This document shows, one piece after another, positions 1 through 11,830 of a DNA stretch of 64,000 nucleotides; positions within the stretch are counted from its first letter, which is position 1; the number at the start of each line of letters is the position of its first letter. Under the pieces are notes generated by a model, which did no database searches, was not told the origin of the DNA, and was given only the letters and a program-made list of their open reading frames with translations. The DNA is from Ceratotherium simum simum. Its lineage: Eukaryota; Chordata; Mammalia; Perissodactyla; Rhinocerotidae. The position numbers were made by a program, and so were the translations under genes. The DNA lies in assembly GCF_000283155.1 (NCBI RefSeq), contig NW_004454159.1, forward strand, positions 16,519,673 to 16,583,672, in the 5' to 3' direction.

Positions 1-885
1 AGACAGAAATTTGACCACCCGTTCTTCTTCCCAAATTATTAAGTTAATAATGCACAATAGTAATGTTTTATTTAAATACTTGTATGACACTTGAGTATAC
101 AAGTTATTCCGACAATGATTGTATTCGGTCAACGTGGGGGCACTCTTTATAAGGCTGTCTTAATATGTATACATTTGTGCCCAAATTGCACTTGAATTAA
201 AAGTAACTGGTATAATTCACCCTAGTTCACCTATATGGAAAATTCAGATAGAGGCTCTGAAGCCCTTAAATTAATGGCTTAGCAGCATTAACATGGCAAG
301 TTTGATTGAGTACTTTAAAACTCTTTTCAAGGTGTTCATTGTGTTACTTCATTGATGTCAAAGTCCAGAATGCATGAAATGTATCTCTGATTAAAACAGG
401 GAGTCACTATGGGAGAAATTCAAAATGCAATATGGCCACAGAGCTTGAGCATGTGCTTCACAACCTCAACAACTATCATTCTTATTTTTTGAAATGCTGA
501 TATTTTTAACCTCTGACACACACTGGCTACCATAGGGGTTGATAGAAGAAAAAAATTTTGATCACATGACAAGAATCTTATAATTAAAACATGGAGAAAA
601 CAGATACCACTTCATCAGTATAAATTCAATTATATATTGAATTTGGAGAGAATGTTCCAGCTACTACAATTTTCTATTTCACTGATGGTTTCTTTTCAAA
701 CATGAATACAGCATTTAATTACATATTCCTGACAATTTTAGTGGATCAAATATAACAAAAACTTTTAACATTCTTTACATTTATCATTATCCTGAACAAC
801 GATCTTTGGATAATAATATAGGTGTAGAAACTCAGCAATTCCATTTGAGTATGCACTGAGCCCAGAATGTGTTCAGTAATAGTTA
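1..885. other. Unique AT-rich intergenic DNA
   Basis: I see no gene, RNA gene or recognisable repeat here. Stop codons are frequent in all frames. Confidence 0.6.
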
Positions 886-1343
886 TATTACTTTCCTATT
901 GCTGAGTCGACAAATTACCACAAACTCAGTGGCTTAAAACAAAGAAAATTTATCATCTTATAATTCTGCAGGTCAGAAGTCCAAAATGGGTCTAAAATCA
1001 AGGTGTCAACAGGGGCATTCCTTCTAGAAGCTCTAAGGGGAGAATCTTTTTCCTTGCTTTTTCCAGCTTGTAGATGCTGTCCACATTCTTTGGTTCATGG
1101 CCTCACATCACTCCAACCTTTGCTTCTGTCATCACATCTTCTCCTACTCTAACTCTCCTGTTTCCCCTCTTATAAAGACCCTTGTGAATACCTTGCAATC
1201 ACCTGGATAATCCAGGATTATCAACTCACCTCAAGATCCTTAACTAACATCTGTTAAGTCTCCTACTATATAAAGCAACATAGTCACAGATTCTGGAGAT
1301 TAGGATGTAGACATATTTGGGGGTCATTACTCAGCCTACCACA
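886..1343 (-). mobile_element. MLT1-type solo LTR (ERVL-MaLR)
   Basis: Read on the plus strand this is the reverse complement of an MLT1-family LTR. It opens with 'tttcctattgctgag', then the block 'accacaaactcagtggctta', then 'ggtcagaagtcc', and it closes with the hallmark 'ctcagcctaccaca'. The full LTR length of about 450 bp is kept, and no internal region is attached, so it is a solo LTR. A second LTR of the same type lies at 35177-35969. The subfamily (MLT1A to MLT1D) cannot be fixed by eye. Confidence 0.85.
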
Positions 1344-1390
1344 AAGCCATATGACAATACAGCTGATATGTTAGCTTATATCTCTTAACA

Positions 1391-1424
1391 TTGGCTATTT
1401 TCTTCTGAAGTAGAAAATAGCCAA
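1391..1424. repeat. Short perfect inverted repeat (hairpin)
   Basis: The arm ttggctattttc (1391-1402) is followed by a 10-base loop and its exact reverse complement gaaaatagccaa (1413-1424). The stem is 12 of 12 pairs. No transposon terminal repeat is recognised and the function is unknown. Confidence 0.8.
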
Positions 1425-2445
1425 AATGGGGGGTAGGGGAAGGAAGGGTGGATGAAAAAATTCATTATTCTGCTTAGCTGAGTTCCAAGATATGCCTGTT
1501 TACTCTGGCAAAGAGAAAGCTACATACATCGCTAAATACAATTGCAGAAACAGCACAGGTGAGATATAACCCTTCTCCAGATTCAAGTCTTCTAAGATTA
1601 CATGTTTCAATGATAAATTCTCAGAGGCTTGACTGTCCTATATAAAACTAGAATAACCTAAGGTATTTATCTCCTGTTTTTCCTAGGACATAGCAACATC
1701 CATAAAGGAAAAAAAATGATGATGGGTATCGGCAATAGAATAACACCTAAAACCACAAAAAATATTCTCCTGAGAAATATAAAGTACTTCCCATATGTTA
1801 CCCTCAAATATCTTGGTATGGTTTACAGTCATTATCCCTACATTGCAATAGACCCAGAGAATATAAACTGTTTTTCCTATATTGTTCAGATATTAAATGG
1901 TGGAGCTGGAAACATATCCAAGTCTCTTGAATCTTGTCTGTATGCCCTTGAGTGAAAGGAAGGAAACAACAGAGGGAGGATGAGAGAGGGGCGAGGGGAG
2001 TTTTAGGAGTGGGAAAACAAGGAAGCAATCGGCCAGCTATGCGTCTTATATGTAGTCTCTGATGTTCCAAGATAATAAACCAGACAGATTGGACAGTACC
2101 TATCCGAGCAAATCTCTAGTTGCTGAGGGAGAGAACAAAATAATCCCAATGGTAAAACTAAGAAAACACCTGCTGAAGTTCTGCAAATATTATTTATTCC
2201 TCTTACAGCTGCATTAGATGATGAAAGTGTATATGGATGAATAAACCATTCTTAAGAACTGGAAGGAAAAACAACACACATTGCACCCAAATCTAACAGA
2301 GAAATAGTGCAGGTCTTTCATATCCTTAGTGAACACGCTTCTCCTAAGTATCTGTCAACTGCTAGGCTTTTGTGATATTTTTCACGAAGGTTGTCTTTTC
2401 TAAAGAACACTATCGGTGGGAATCAAGAAGTCCTAAAATAGTATC

Positions 2446-2490
2446 TATTCCTCCGAGATTAATGTCATATTAATAAAATCTCGGAGAATA
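2446..2490. repeat. Short inverted repeat (hairpin)
   Basis: The arm ctccgagatt (2451-2460) pairs perfectly with aatctcggag (2477-2486). Four more pairs, tatt (2446-2449) with aata (2487-2490), form across a single bulged c at 2450. The loop is 16 bases. Two CpG sites are conserved opposite each other in the stem. No family is recognised. Confidence 0.8.
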
Positions 2491-2723
2491 CAAGTTATTT
2501 GGCACTTTCATTCAATTCTCCTATTAAGATGTGCCCAATAAATTCAGATACTCCCATTTTCCCTCGCTCTCACTTTCCAGTCTCTCCCTTTGCCCACGCC
2601 ATTTTCAACACCTGTAATCCTTTTCTCAATCATTTCCTTTTCCCATCCTAATCTTGGGATTGCCCGGTTGCTAAGACCCAGCGCAAAAATTACGTTCAGC
2701 TTTATGTCTTTTTAGATCAGAAT

Positions 2724-2962
2724 AGAACAGTGGTTAATAGGTAGATCCTGGAAGCAGACTGAATTTGACAACTAGATCAACTAGTTCCTAGTTAATGGGC
2801 AAATTAACCTTTCTCAACTGCAGTTTCCTCCTCTGTTAAGTGGAGATTGAAGGTTTAACCCACCACAGGTTATAGTAAGGATTAAATAAATTAATATATG
2901 TAAAGCACTAGAATGCTGACTGACTGATGCATAGTGAGTCCTCAATAAGGGTCAGCTGTCAG
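2724..2962 (+). repeat. MIR SINE
   Basis: An ancient tRNA-derived mammalian SINE. The order of blocks matches MIR: 'acagtggttaa', a degenerate box-B region, 'gggcaaattaacctttctca', the core 'cagtttcctcctctgttaa', and the tail 'ggattaaataaattaatat' then 'ctcaataa'. It is nearly full length and strongly diverged. Confidence 0.85.
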
Positions 2963-3182
2963 TTCTCACAGTGAACCTAATCACTTCCTCTTCCGATTCT
3001 AATTGCGTTTTTTGTTCTTTACTGATCTCTCCACGTTGAACTAGTTATTAACATATACATCTTATCTCCGTGCCCCATTGTGTCTTCTCTGAGGATAGGA
3101 TAAAAGTCTTCCTTATTTTTTATCCTCTACAGCCCTTGCATATTATAGCAATGGGAAAGCTAGAATTTACTGACAACACAGT

Positions 3183-3382
3183 GTGTGCCAAAAATTATGT
3201 GAGCTTTTTATATGCATCATCTTGTTTAATCTTCATAATAACCCTATGTGGCAAGTAATATTAATCATCCTCACTTTACGGATAAAGAAACAGATTTAGA
3301 GAGATTTAGTAACGTGCTTAATGTTACATGGTTAATAGGACTTTTTTATTCTGAATCCCAAACTCTTAACCACTGTTATGTA
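3183..3382 (-). repeat. MIR SINE
   Basis: Reverse-complement MIR: 'catcttgtttaatcttcata', 'cctcactttacggataaaga', and the closing 'ctcttaaccactgttatg', which is the complement of the tRNA-like head. It is diverged by substitutions and small gaps. Confidence 0.8.
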
Positions 3383-3610
3383 ATCTGCTAGTTGCTATAT
3401 CATAAACGTGTAGAATGACCATAATCTTTACCATAAAGATTTTTATAGGCTATGCTGTGTGGTGAGCATATTATAAATAACCACTAGCTGTCTTAGAGAA
3501 CCACGTTTGACAATTTTTACTGTGAAGAATGAAGTCAACAATAAAGTCTCAAGAATTGTGTAAAGGAGTCCTGGGGGAACTGAAGGACATTTACTCCAAA
3601 CTGTTGTATA

Positions 3611-3733
3611 GAGCCTTGCTACTCAGAGTGCTCCATGGACTAGCCTGCTAGAAATGCAGAATAATCTTGGGCCCCACCCCAGATGCATTGAATCACAATC
3701 TATGTTTTAATAAGATCTCCAGTTTAAGAATCA
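3611..3733 (+). mobile_element. MER5A (non-autonomous hAT-Charlie DNA transposon)
   Basis: The block 'ctagaaatgcagaataatct' followed by 'gggccccaccccagatgcat', 'gaatcacaatctatgtttta' and 'gatctccagtttaagaatca' follows the MER5A consensus order. Both ends are eroded. It is non-coding. Confidence 0.8.
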
Positions 3734-3980
3734 TTTTTATAGAGGTCATGAACCAGCAACTCTCCACTTTAGAACAGAATAAATAAAAATTGTTTGGATT
3801 TAGGAAGATGTTCTTTCTAAAAGTAAATGTTAAGAGATCATGGAGTAAAATATAGAAGGAATTTGTAAGAGTACCTTTTCAAGAAGTTATCTTTAAATGA
3901 TAGATTATCATTTATTTGAGAAACCTCAACTAGGAAAAAGGTCTTAGTTCCTGAGCATACGGAAGACTATAATTAATTCT

Positions 3981-4098
3981 AGAATATAAGCTTCCTGAAG
4001 CAGAGTCTTAGTCTCATTTATTGCTGTATTCTCAATGCAAAAAAGAGCGCCTGGCACATAGTAGGGACACAACAGATATATGTTGAATGAATAAATGT
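3981..4098 (+). repeat. L2 LINE 3' end
   Basis: The blocks 'agaatataagcttcctgaag', 'ttgctgtattctcaatgc', 'cctggcacatagtaggg' and 'tgttgaatgaataaatg' are the characteristic L2 3' end. Only the last ~120 bp is visible, which is typical of 5'-truncated L2 copies. Confidence 0.8.
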
Positions 4099-5180
4099 AT
4101 ATTCTCAAGATGCTTAGGGCAATTTGAGTATATCCTCCAAAGAGTAGGATTGGGGACAGGAATAAATTCTAGGGTTCTGCTGGCTCAAACTTTAGAGTTG
4201 TGATTCGTCTTAAGCATCCTAATATGGAAGAGGTTTTCCGCCATTAAGAAGGACACAAGGAGGTGAAGAGAACACAATGTTAATACCTTCATATGTCTTA
4301 CATAAGGGACAATCATAAATTATATAACAGAAAAAACACCCGTCTTCTTTTGATGGCCGGGTATCAGTTCCATTTTCTTGTTTTAGAAAACTCTTGGGCG
4401 TAATAAACTTTGAATTTTGTTCTTTGAACATCATCCCAAGAGTTTTGCTTATGACAAGATGATTAATTCGGCACCTATTTCTGGACACCAGGGAGCACAT
4501 CTCAGAACAGCCCAATAACAAGGCCAGCTTCTAAAGAGCACAGCTGTTTTCACTCCAGCGTCTACTCATGAGGATGAACTCTTACAGTACGTCATATCCT
4601 CTTTCTGAGTTAAGCCTCAAGACCAGAGGTACAATCCTGACAGTATTAGGAAGAAAAACAATAAATATGTGTCCAGATGTCAGATCACAGACGGTCTAAT
4701 TAGCCCTTAAGTTTATAGTTAAATAAAACAAATGTAGACACGAAAGGCATTGTCTCATGAATTACACTCTGGATAACCAAGATTTCTTATTACCCTTAAG
4801 TACTGATAACACAATTCATTTACCAATTTCACTCTTAGTATGTTACAACGGTTGCTAAGGTTTAACGATCTTGCATTCACCATCAATGCTGTGAAGGAAG
4901 GAGTAATCTATTCTAGAGTGTTAGAACAAAAATGGTTTTTCCATGGTAAGTGGAAATTTTGAAATGCTTTTAGCTAAACAATGAAATAAAAGGACAACTT
5001 CTTGTATTGTCCTACAAAGCCACCTATATTAATGACATATTCATGACAATAGCAAAATATTTTACTTTGTTGTTTTTTTAAACACAACAATTTTTTTCTG
5101 AGGAAGATTAGATAATTCTAAGATTTTTTTGGTTAGTTTTACCGTCATGACAAAAGTGAAATGTATATGAAAAAGAGAAG
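4099..5180. other. Unique intergenic DNA containing a miRNA-like hairpin
   Basis: No gene is recognised. The 100-codon minus-strand frame at 4219-4521 has no start context, splice site or known motif in its favour, and it contains the inverted repeat at 4376-4459. I treat it as a chance frame. Confidence 0.5.
4376..4459. repeat. Imperfect palindrome, about 84 nt, hairpin with 36-nt loop
   Basis: The inner stem pairs aaaactcttggg (4387-4398) with cccaagagtttt (4435-4446), 12 of 12. The outer stem pairs tcttgt (4376-4381) with acaaga (4454-4459), 6 of 6. Between them is a five-against-seven internal loop. The size and shape resemble a microRNA precursor or the end of a palindromic MITE, but expression cannot be judged from sequence. 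Confidence 0.75.
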
Positions 5181-6169
5181 TTATTTTGTAAGAGTTTAAT
5201 GCCAGCAAAGCACTTAAACAGGGACATTGTTCTTCACAGATGTTCTTGGCAGTTCCTGGCTGTGCCTGCCTCTGAAAGCCGTCTGCTTACCTCTCAGATA
5301 ACTCTCGTGGGTAAACCCAGAGCAGTATTTCCTACGACAAGGAAAACTGAAAATATCCGCAGAGGAATGAAGCAGTATTTCAATCTCCCAAGCAAAGTAA
5401 TTCCAAAGGGTTGATGGATGAGAGGTCAAAAATGTCAAGTGCTCCAAAAATTAAATAGTTCACTCATAAATCACTCACACCAGGCAATAGCAAAAATAAT
5501 AGTGCTTGTCCTAACAATCAGCAGAAAGAAAGGACACATTCCAGCAGCAGTGACAACATTGCTTTCTCCTGTAATCGCTAACAGCAGCATGTTTGGGAGC
5601 ATAGTTAGGACAAGGAATAGAAAAATCCATCTTCGTGGGTGGAACCCCATGACATATTTCCAATAGTAATCAAAAAGAGCAGCTCATGCAGAGAGAAAAC
5701 CAAAACAAAACCAAAAAACCAGAACTGCGTCTTTCAGCAGGAAGATCCCTGAAATACCTATAAAACTGTGAGAGCACTGAGCAGAGCAGTCACCTCTGGT
5801 TGAACTAGACAGAGAAATTGCAAGGGCATGGGGGTGGGACAGGCTTGCCTTTCCCCTGATGTACACACCACGAAAACAAAAGATGTTAAACAGATTCGAG
5901 GTAAATAGTTAGATGTCATCTTAATCACACAGATAGGAGGCATTGTACACATTCCAAAAGCCGCCCGAGGCTCCTTACCTAAAAGAGCAAAATGTCACAT
6001 GAATGATCTTTGTCTATTCTTTTCTTGAACTAGTTTTGATTGAAAAATAACATTGTTACTGGTATATACTTCTAAAATTGTGTGTGTTTGTGTGTATGCG
6101 TATATATTTGGTTTGTTTGTTTTCTCCATAAATGAAGGCATACTTCATAGATACATAAGTACTATTCTG
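5181..6169. other. Non-repetitive stretch with a candidate minus-strand exon
   Basis: No known repeat is recognised. On the minus strand there is a 59-codon open frame (5650 down to 5471) with a hydrophobic N-terminal half and a consensus GTGAGT directly after its second-last codons. See findings. I do not claim a gene. Confidence 0.4.
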
Positions 6170-7180
6170 AACCTGGTCTCTTTTTGCTGAAAATATTTTG
6201 GAGATATTTCTTTGTTAGCATATAAACATCTGCCTCACTTTAAGGGACTGGATAATATTACATTGATTGGATAGCCCATCCTTTACTCAACTGGTCATTA
6301 ACACTAAAATTGGTTTTGTTCTTTACCATTTAAATTAATGTAGGCACCTTCTTTCTAGTGTTGTATCTGCACATGTGTATGAATACATCTATAAGATGAA
6401 TTTGCAAGTATTAAATTGCTGGTCAAAATCTGTGTTCCTAATTTTGATAGACATCACCAAATTGTCCTCTAAGGACATCAATTTGTCCTTTGAAAAGAGT
6501 TTAATCCACCACCAAAACCGTATGAGGATGTCTGTTTACAGGTACCCTCATCCACACTTTATTTGATCTTTGGTGAATCTGACGGTGAAATAGCATTTCA
6601 ATTTTTAACTTTTATTTTAAAAGTTATTAATAACGTTAACATCTATTCATATTTTTAAGTGCCATTTGTATTTCTTTAAATTTGAATTTAGATTGTTTAT
6701 CTTTCTTTGATTTGTCAAAGCCCCTTACATTCCATATTTCATCAAATCTAAGATGCCATTGATTTTAACAAGAAGGAAAATTATCCCTGCCCATTAAGAA
6801 ACAGTGCTTTCTTATCATCTATAGTTTTTACTTTGAACATATTAAAATCATCCTTTCACGCTTAAGTAGACAGATATTTTTGTCATGTTTCACTCTTGCA
6901 CATATACAGACAGGAAATAAGGCAAAATAAATTTCTCCAATTTAGTGTCTGACTCTTCAGAATCCCTTTGCAACACTGGTTTTCCTCCACGTCCGCGGTT
7001 TTCCCCCTAATAGTGTCTTCTGTGCAATCAAGAGCACTGGTATGGAAGCATTTCTTAAAAAATGTTCCTCAAAGAAGTAAAAGCCACCAGGTCTGGGCTC
7101 TTAAACTGACATTGCAATTAAGTAGAGCTAGCCTGCTCTTGACTTCAGCTGCAGGAATGTTGCTAGACCAGTCTGGTACT

Positions 7181-7208
7181 TCCCCTCCCCTCCCCTCCCC
7201 TCCCCTCT
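7181..7208. repeat. (TCCCC)n microsatellite
   Basis: Five tandem TCCCC units followed by TC. The complementary strand carries five runs of four G separated by single A residues, a classical G-quadruplex pattern. Confidence 0.9.
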
Positions 7209-9105
7209 CACAGTGACTGTTTCCTACAGTGATGCATGTCAGGAAGCTTCCCCACATCCCCACATTCTAGAGATCTTGAAATATGGGGAAGATGTGAATT
7301 ACAATTAACAAAATCCTTAATAAGGAAACTATCTCTTGCATTAGGGGTTGTAAATATCTTTCTTAGCTCGTCACTTTTATTGTGACTAATATTTTTATCA
7401 CTGAGAATATTTACATTTTCGTGTGGTCAAATGTATCATTTTTATTTTTCTTTGTGAAGTATGAATTTTGTGTCTGCGTCTTCCCCACACTAATATGATA
7501 GAAAAAAATTGCTCATATTTTCTAAAGAACAGTTTTGTTTTGTTTTTTAATTTTTAAATTTGTGATCTAATAGGAGATAGGGTGTGAGTGTTGAGTGTTC
7601 AGTAGAATGTCTGAGGTAAAATTCTAGCTTTCTTTTTTCCCAAATAACTACCCAGGTTTCCCAGCATCATCATCATGTACCAAATTTCCACATCTGTGTT
7701 GGCTTATTTTCCAGTTTAATTTCCTCTTTTTTATACACTGATCTATCTATATTCTCATAAAGTGCAACAAAATTGTCTTATATAGTGAAACTTTATGAAA
7801 TATTATAAATCTTGCAAGGCTAATGGGCTTTTGATACTCCTTTTTCTTAAGTTTTCTGCATTTGACTTGAGTGCTTATTTCTCTTGTTTTCTAATCAGTT
7901 CAAGTTACAAAAAATCACTTTCTTATTTTTATCATCACAATATTGAACTTACATAATTTAGAGAGTTGCAATCTCTAGAATAGCAATTTACCGTCTAAGA
8001 ACAATGAAGTCATTCTATTTATTCAAATCTCATTCTATGTTTTAAAAATTTCAATTACATAAGTCCTGTTAACTTATATTGTTAAACTTATCTCTAAGTA
8101 TTTTACTATTTTATTACTGTGGTGAATGGGGGATTTTTATCTAACATATTTTCTAACTAGTTATAATTAATATATAAGAAGCTATTGATTTTGTAACCAG
8201 GCTGATTACTCCAAATTCTTATTAGTTCTAATATTTTTTCAGTTTATCATTTTAAGTTTTTCAAGAATACAATCAGTTTCTATAAAAATGGTATTTTTTA
8301 AAATTTTCATTTGTTAAAACTCTTTGTAAAATTTGTTGGTTATTATTTGTTGGTATGGTCCATAATAGTATTACATAATACCAAAAATAAAAGGCACCTT
8401 GATGGAAATGTTTCAAGTAGTTCAGCCTTAAGCATGATACTGGAATTTGCTGAGAGATACAATTTCTACTGAATTAAGGAAGTGTTCATCTCTATCTAAT
8501 TTATAGATTTTTTTTGAGGAAACAGGAGTTAAATTTTTTAGTGCTATTTCTTTTGATAATGATCTTTTCTTTGACCTATTAGTATTCTATTAGAATGATC
8601 TATTAGAATCATTTTAATAGCATAATTAACATAAGAAAATGGAATATTGAACTATCCTTACATTAAAGGAAAATTTCCCAACTTGGTTAAGATGTGCATT
8701 TTTTAATGTGCAGCTGTATTTGTTAACATTTTATTTTGGGTTTTTTGCACTTATGTCCATAAGTAATATTTATTGGCAGGGGTTTTTGTGATGTTTATGT
8801 AATTCATTTTGGTGCTATCCTTGCCAAGTTTTGATGTCAGTATTATCTTTGCTTCATAAAAATAGAGGTTTTTTTTCTGTAGTGAATAGTTCGGCAGGAT
8901 TATCAGAACTCACTGGCGAATTTGATGGGCCTGCAAATTTTGCTGGGATAATACGCAGATAACATTTTTAAGTTCTTCTAGGTAATTTCTCCACTAAAAT
9001 TCCCTATATTTTGGTGGTTAAGTTTGATATTTTACCATTTATTGGAAAAAGTATTTCATTAAAGTTTTCAAATTTATTTGCATTATTTGAACAAAGTATG
9101 CTTTT

Positions 9106-9286
9106 TTTTACATTTTTTTGCTGAGGAAGATTCTCCCTGAGCTAACACCTGTGCCAATCTTCCTCTATTTTATATGTGGGTTGCCACCACAGCATGGCTG
9201 ACGAGTGGTGTAGGTCCACGCACGGGATCCGAACTGCCAAAACGGACCGTGCAGAACTTAACCACTACACCACGGGGCGGGCTCCC
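9106..9286 (-). repeat. ERE-type tRNA-derived SINE
   Basis: The reverse complement shows the tail 'ctgaggaagattctccctga', the body 'gccaccacagcatggctgac', and the tRNA-like head 'ttaaccactacaccacgggg' on the plus strand. It is flanked by the direct repeat aaagtatgctttt at 9093-9105 and 9287-9299, which is the target-site duplication of L1-mediated insertion. It lies within an older minus-strand L1. It belongs to the shorter ERE class with a gap-eroded 5' half. Confidence 0.9.
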
Positions 9287-10159
9287 AAAGTATGCTTTTA
9301 TATAATTCTTTCAATCTAGTTTGTTTTTTGTGTCTCTGCATTTTACTATTTTAATTGTTTGATTAACTAGTTGTTTTAGGAAATTTTTTTTTGCCTCTAA
9401 TTTATTGAGTTTTTTATAAGAATCATTCTTTTAGTTATTAATTCTACTTTTTTTCTGTTTTCTCTTTTACTAATATCCATCTTCATCTTTACTAATTCCT
9501 TCTGAATTTTTTCTTGGATTTACTTTGTTTTCTACATTTGTTTTTCAGTTCTAATTTTAATGCATTATGTTCAGAGAATGGGATACTTTTTCATGAGATT
9601 GATTGAAGTTTCTTATACAGCACAATATGTGGTGAATATAGTTAATATTCTAAGGCACAATAAAGGAGATGTATTCTGTGTTCTTATAGTATTAAATTAT
9701 ACACAAAACATGTACTTCCCACTATTTAACAATTCCATGGCCCACTCGCGCTCCCAGATTTTTGTGTTTGAAGTAAACGTCTCTTGACTAGGTCCTTTGA
9801 GTCCAAGATACTTCAAAATATACGCAATTCTCAGTATGTTCCTTCATTTGCCCCAAATTTCAATGCTGCTTGGCTACTACTGTTTGCAGTTAGTAGGCTG
9901 GATTTTGGCTGTGTGCTAGTGCCATTGATGATGGAGCTTTTTTTATTTGTCATTTTAATTGGTGTTAGAGTAAACTAGAAACATCTTAACTTTGTCATTT
10001 TCAACTGGAAGCATTGTAGTTTATGTTTACTAAAATAATTTATGCTTGATTTTTCTCCTGATTGAGTTTTTGAAACATTCAACAAGGAGGGAAAAAAAAG
10101 CTTTATCAGCTTTTTGATCTTTCTCTACCAGAAAATACTTGGGAGGCTTTTAAATGTCT

Positions 10160-11830
10160 CAATTTTCATCTTGTTAGTATGTTCAGAACTTCCTGTCATT
10201 ACGGCAGACTGAACGGAACCTCTTACAAACAAAGACACATGGAGATTATAGATGATATGTCACCAAAAATGAAATATAATGCCACACCAAGCTTGAAACC
10301 AAGAAAATATCTAAGTGCCAGAAATAAAGAAGAAATTCAAAGTCAGAAAGGTAATTGGAGCTAACACAGAATTGCTCACTGGAATATTGGGCATACCACC
10401 TGTGAACTTACAGGAAACTGGGCCTCATGCCAATGTGGGAAAGGTGGTTGGCATTCATCCATCTTCATAAGAGTGAATATGACTAAGTGTTACCTTATCT
10501 ATCACACAGGGACTAAAATCTCAGCCAACGAGCCTCAACGTTTTGCAAAAAATATGACAGGACGTTAAATGGGACTTCTATTGCCCCAGATGAAAACACA
10601 GGCCTAAGCATCCCTTATTCTAAAAAGAATCATCAATGTCTGGGGCTTCCTAAACTTCCAGAACTGGCCCTACTATAGTTAACTACCACCCAAAACCAAA
10701 TATAAGTAAAACACAAAGCAGAGCAATTCTTGGGGTTGAGTTGAAGTCATCAGCATTATGTGGGAGTAGAATATCCCCAGTGAAAGGTACTATTTCCTCT
10801 CCCCATAGGGAGAATATGAGCTTACCAATATCTTCATTTTTCATAGCAAAGAGTTAATAGATGTGGATAAATCAAGTGGATAAAACAAAAAATAGAAAAT
10901 TTTAGAAAGCAAGGATCTTCCTTGCTATCAAAGACTAATCGGTTATTTTAAAACAACACAGATGTAAACAGGAGGAAGCTCCTCTTAAGCAGGGATAGAA
11001 AAATTTGAGTGTTTAATGAATAATGAATACAATTGAATGCATCCTGAATATATTAAAAACCCTTAAGTTTGTGACGATAATCCCCCAAAACTAAATGCTA
11101 GTTCCACATCATTGTAAATAATGAAATGAACTTAATAAATATGGAAGGAATAATAAAATTAGAAAGTCTCCATTTTATTTTTCTTAAAACCTAATTTATT
11201 TAGGTAACGATCATCCTTGATGACAGAAAAGAGACTGATGGAAAATTTACAACAAAGAGATCAAGCTGTCACTTGATTAATTGGAGCATCACTAAATGTG
11301 GGACAATTCAATGTGCAACTAATCAACGGCAGGCATAAATGAGAGGAAGTAGAGAGGGGGACTATTCTAGAACAAAGGATGCTTAAGAAAAATAATCAAA
11401 TGTAATGTGTGGACCTTGTTTAGGTCTTAATTCAAATAAGCCAGCTGGAAAAAAAATTGAGAAAACTAGGGAAATTCAACTAAGGCTTGAGTATCAGATT
11501 ATATGAAAGTGTTAAGGTAATATTATTAGGCGCAATAAAATTGTGGTTATGTAAGAAAATATACATATCTGTTAGAGAGGCATACATAAATACACAGGCA
11601 AAAAATGATGTGATAGCTGGGATTAGCCTTAAATGACTTCAGTAAAGAGTGAAAAAGAATAAAGAAAATTTCTGAATAAATAAAAGGGGCAAAACAAATT
11701 GATAGTTGTCAAATCTGGGTGATAGGTATATGGGGGTTCATTACACTATTATTTCCACTTTAGTGTATGTTTAATTTTTTCATCAAAACTTTAAATAATA
11801 TACGCTGCTTACTAAGTGCTTTAATAAAAC
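10160..11830 (+). mobile_element. L1/HAL1-like 3' region
   Basis: The final ~600 bp follow the 3' UTR of old L1 families: 'attgtggttatgtaagaaaa', 'gatagttgtcaaatctgggt', 'gtatatgggggttcattaca', then 'tgtttaattttttcatcaaa' and an AT-rich end. The 5' part (10160-11150) is less certain and may be HAL1-like 3' sequence. No usable open frame remains. Confidence 0.6.

Larger units (their letters stand above)
1344..2723. other. Unique intergenic DNA with two short perfect inverted repeats
   Basis: No gene or dispersed repeat is recognised. The open frames at 1716-1955 and 1804-2070 overlap on opposite strands, have low complexity, and show no splice or homology support. A purine-rich patch lies near 1957-2020. 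The stretch carries hairpins at 1391-1424 and 2446-2490, described under findings. Confidence 0.5.
6170..9720 (-). mobile_element. Old LINE-1 (L1M-type), ORF2 and 3' region, minus strand
   Basis: The plus strand reads as antisense L1. The block near 6180-6560 is antisense to the end of ORF2 and the start of the 3' UTR ('ttgctggtcaaaatctgtg', 'ttttgatagacatcaccaaa'). The block 8640-9060 is antisense to the reverse-transcriptase region ('acttatgtccataagtaata', 'ccaagttttgatgtcagt'). The block near 9555-9720 is antisense to the endonuclease side. Frames are destroyed by many stops, so no protein is made. A minus-strand ERE sits inside it at 9106-9286. The exact ends and subfamily are uncertain. 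Confidence 0.65.

Noticed and set aside
4219..4521. 100-codon minus-strand frame with several Cys
   Set aside because: Contains the long palindrome and no recognisable domain. Length alone is not convincing.
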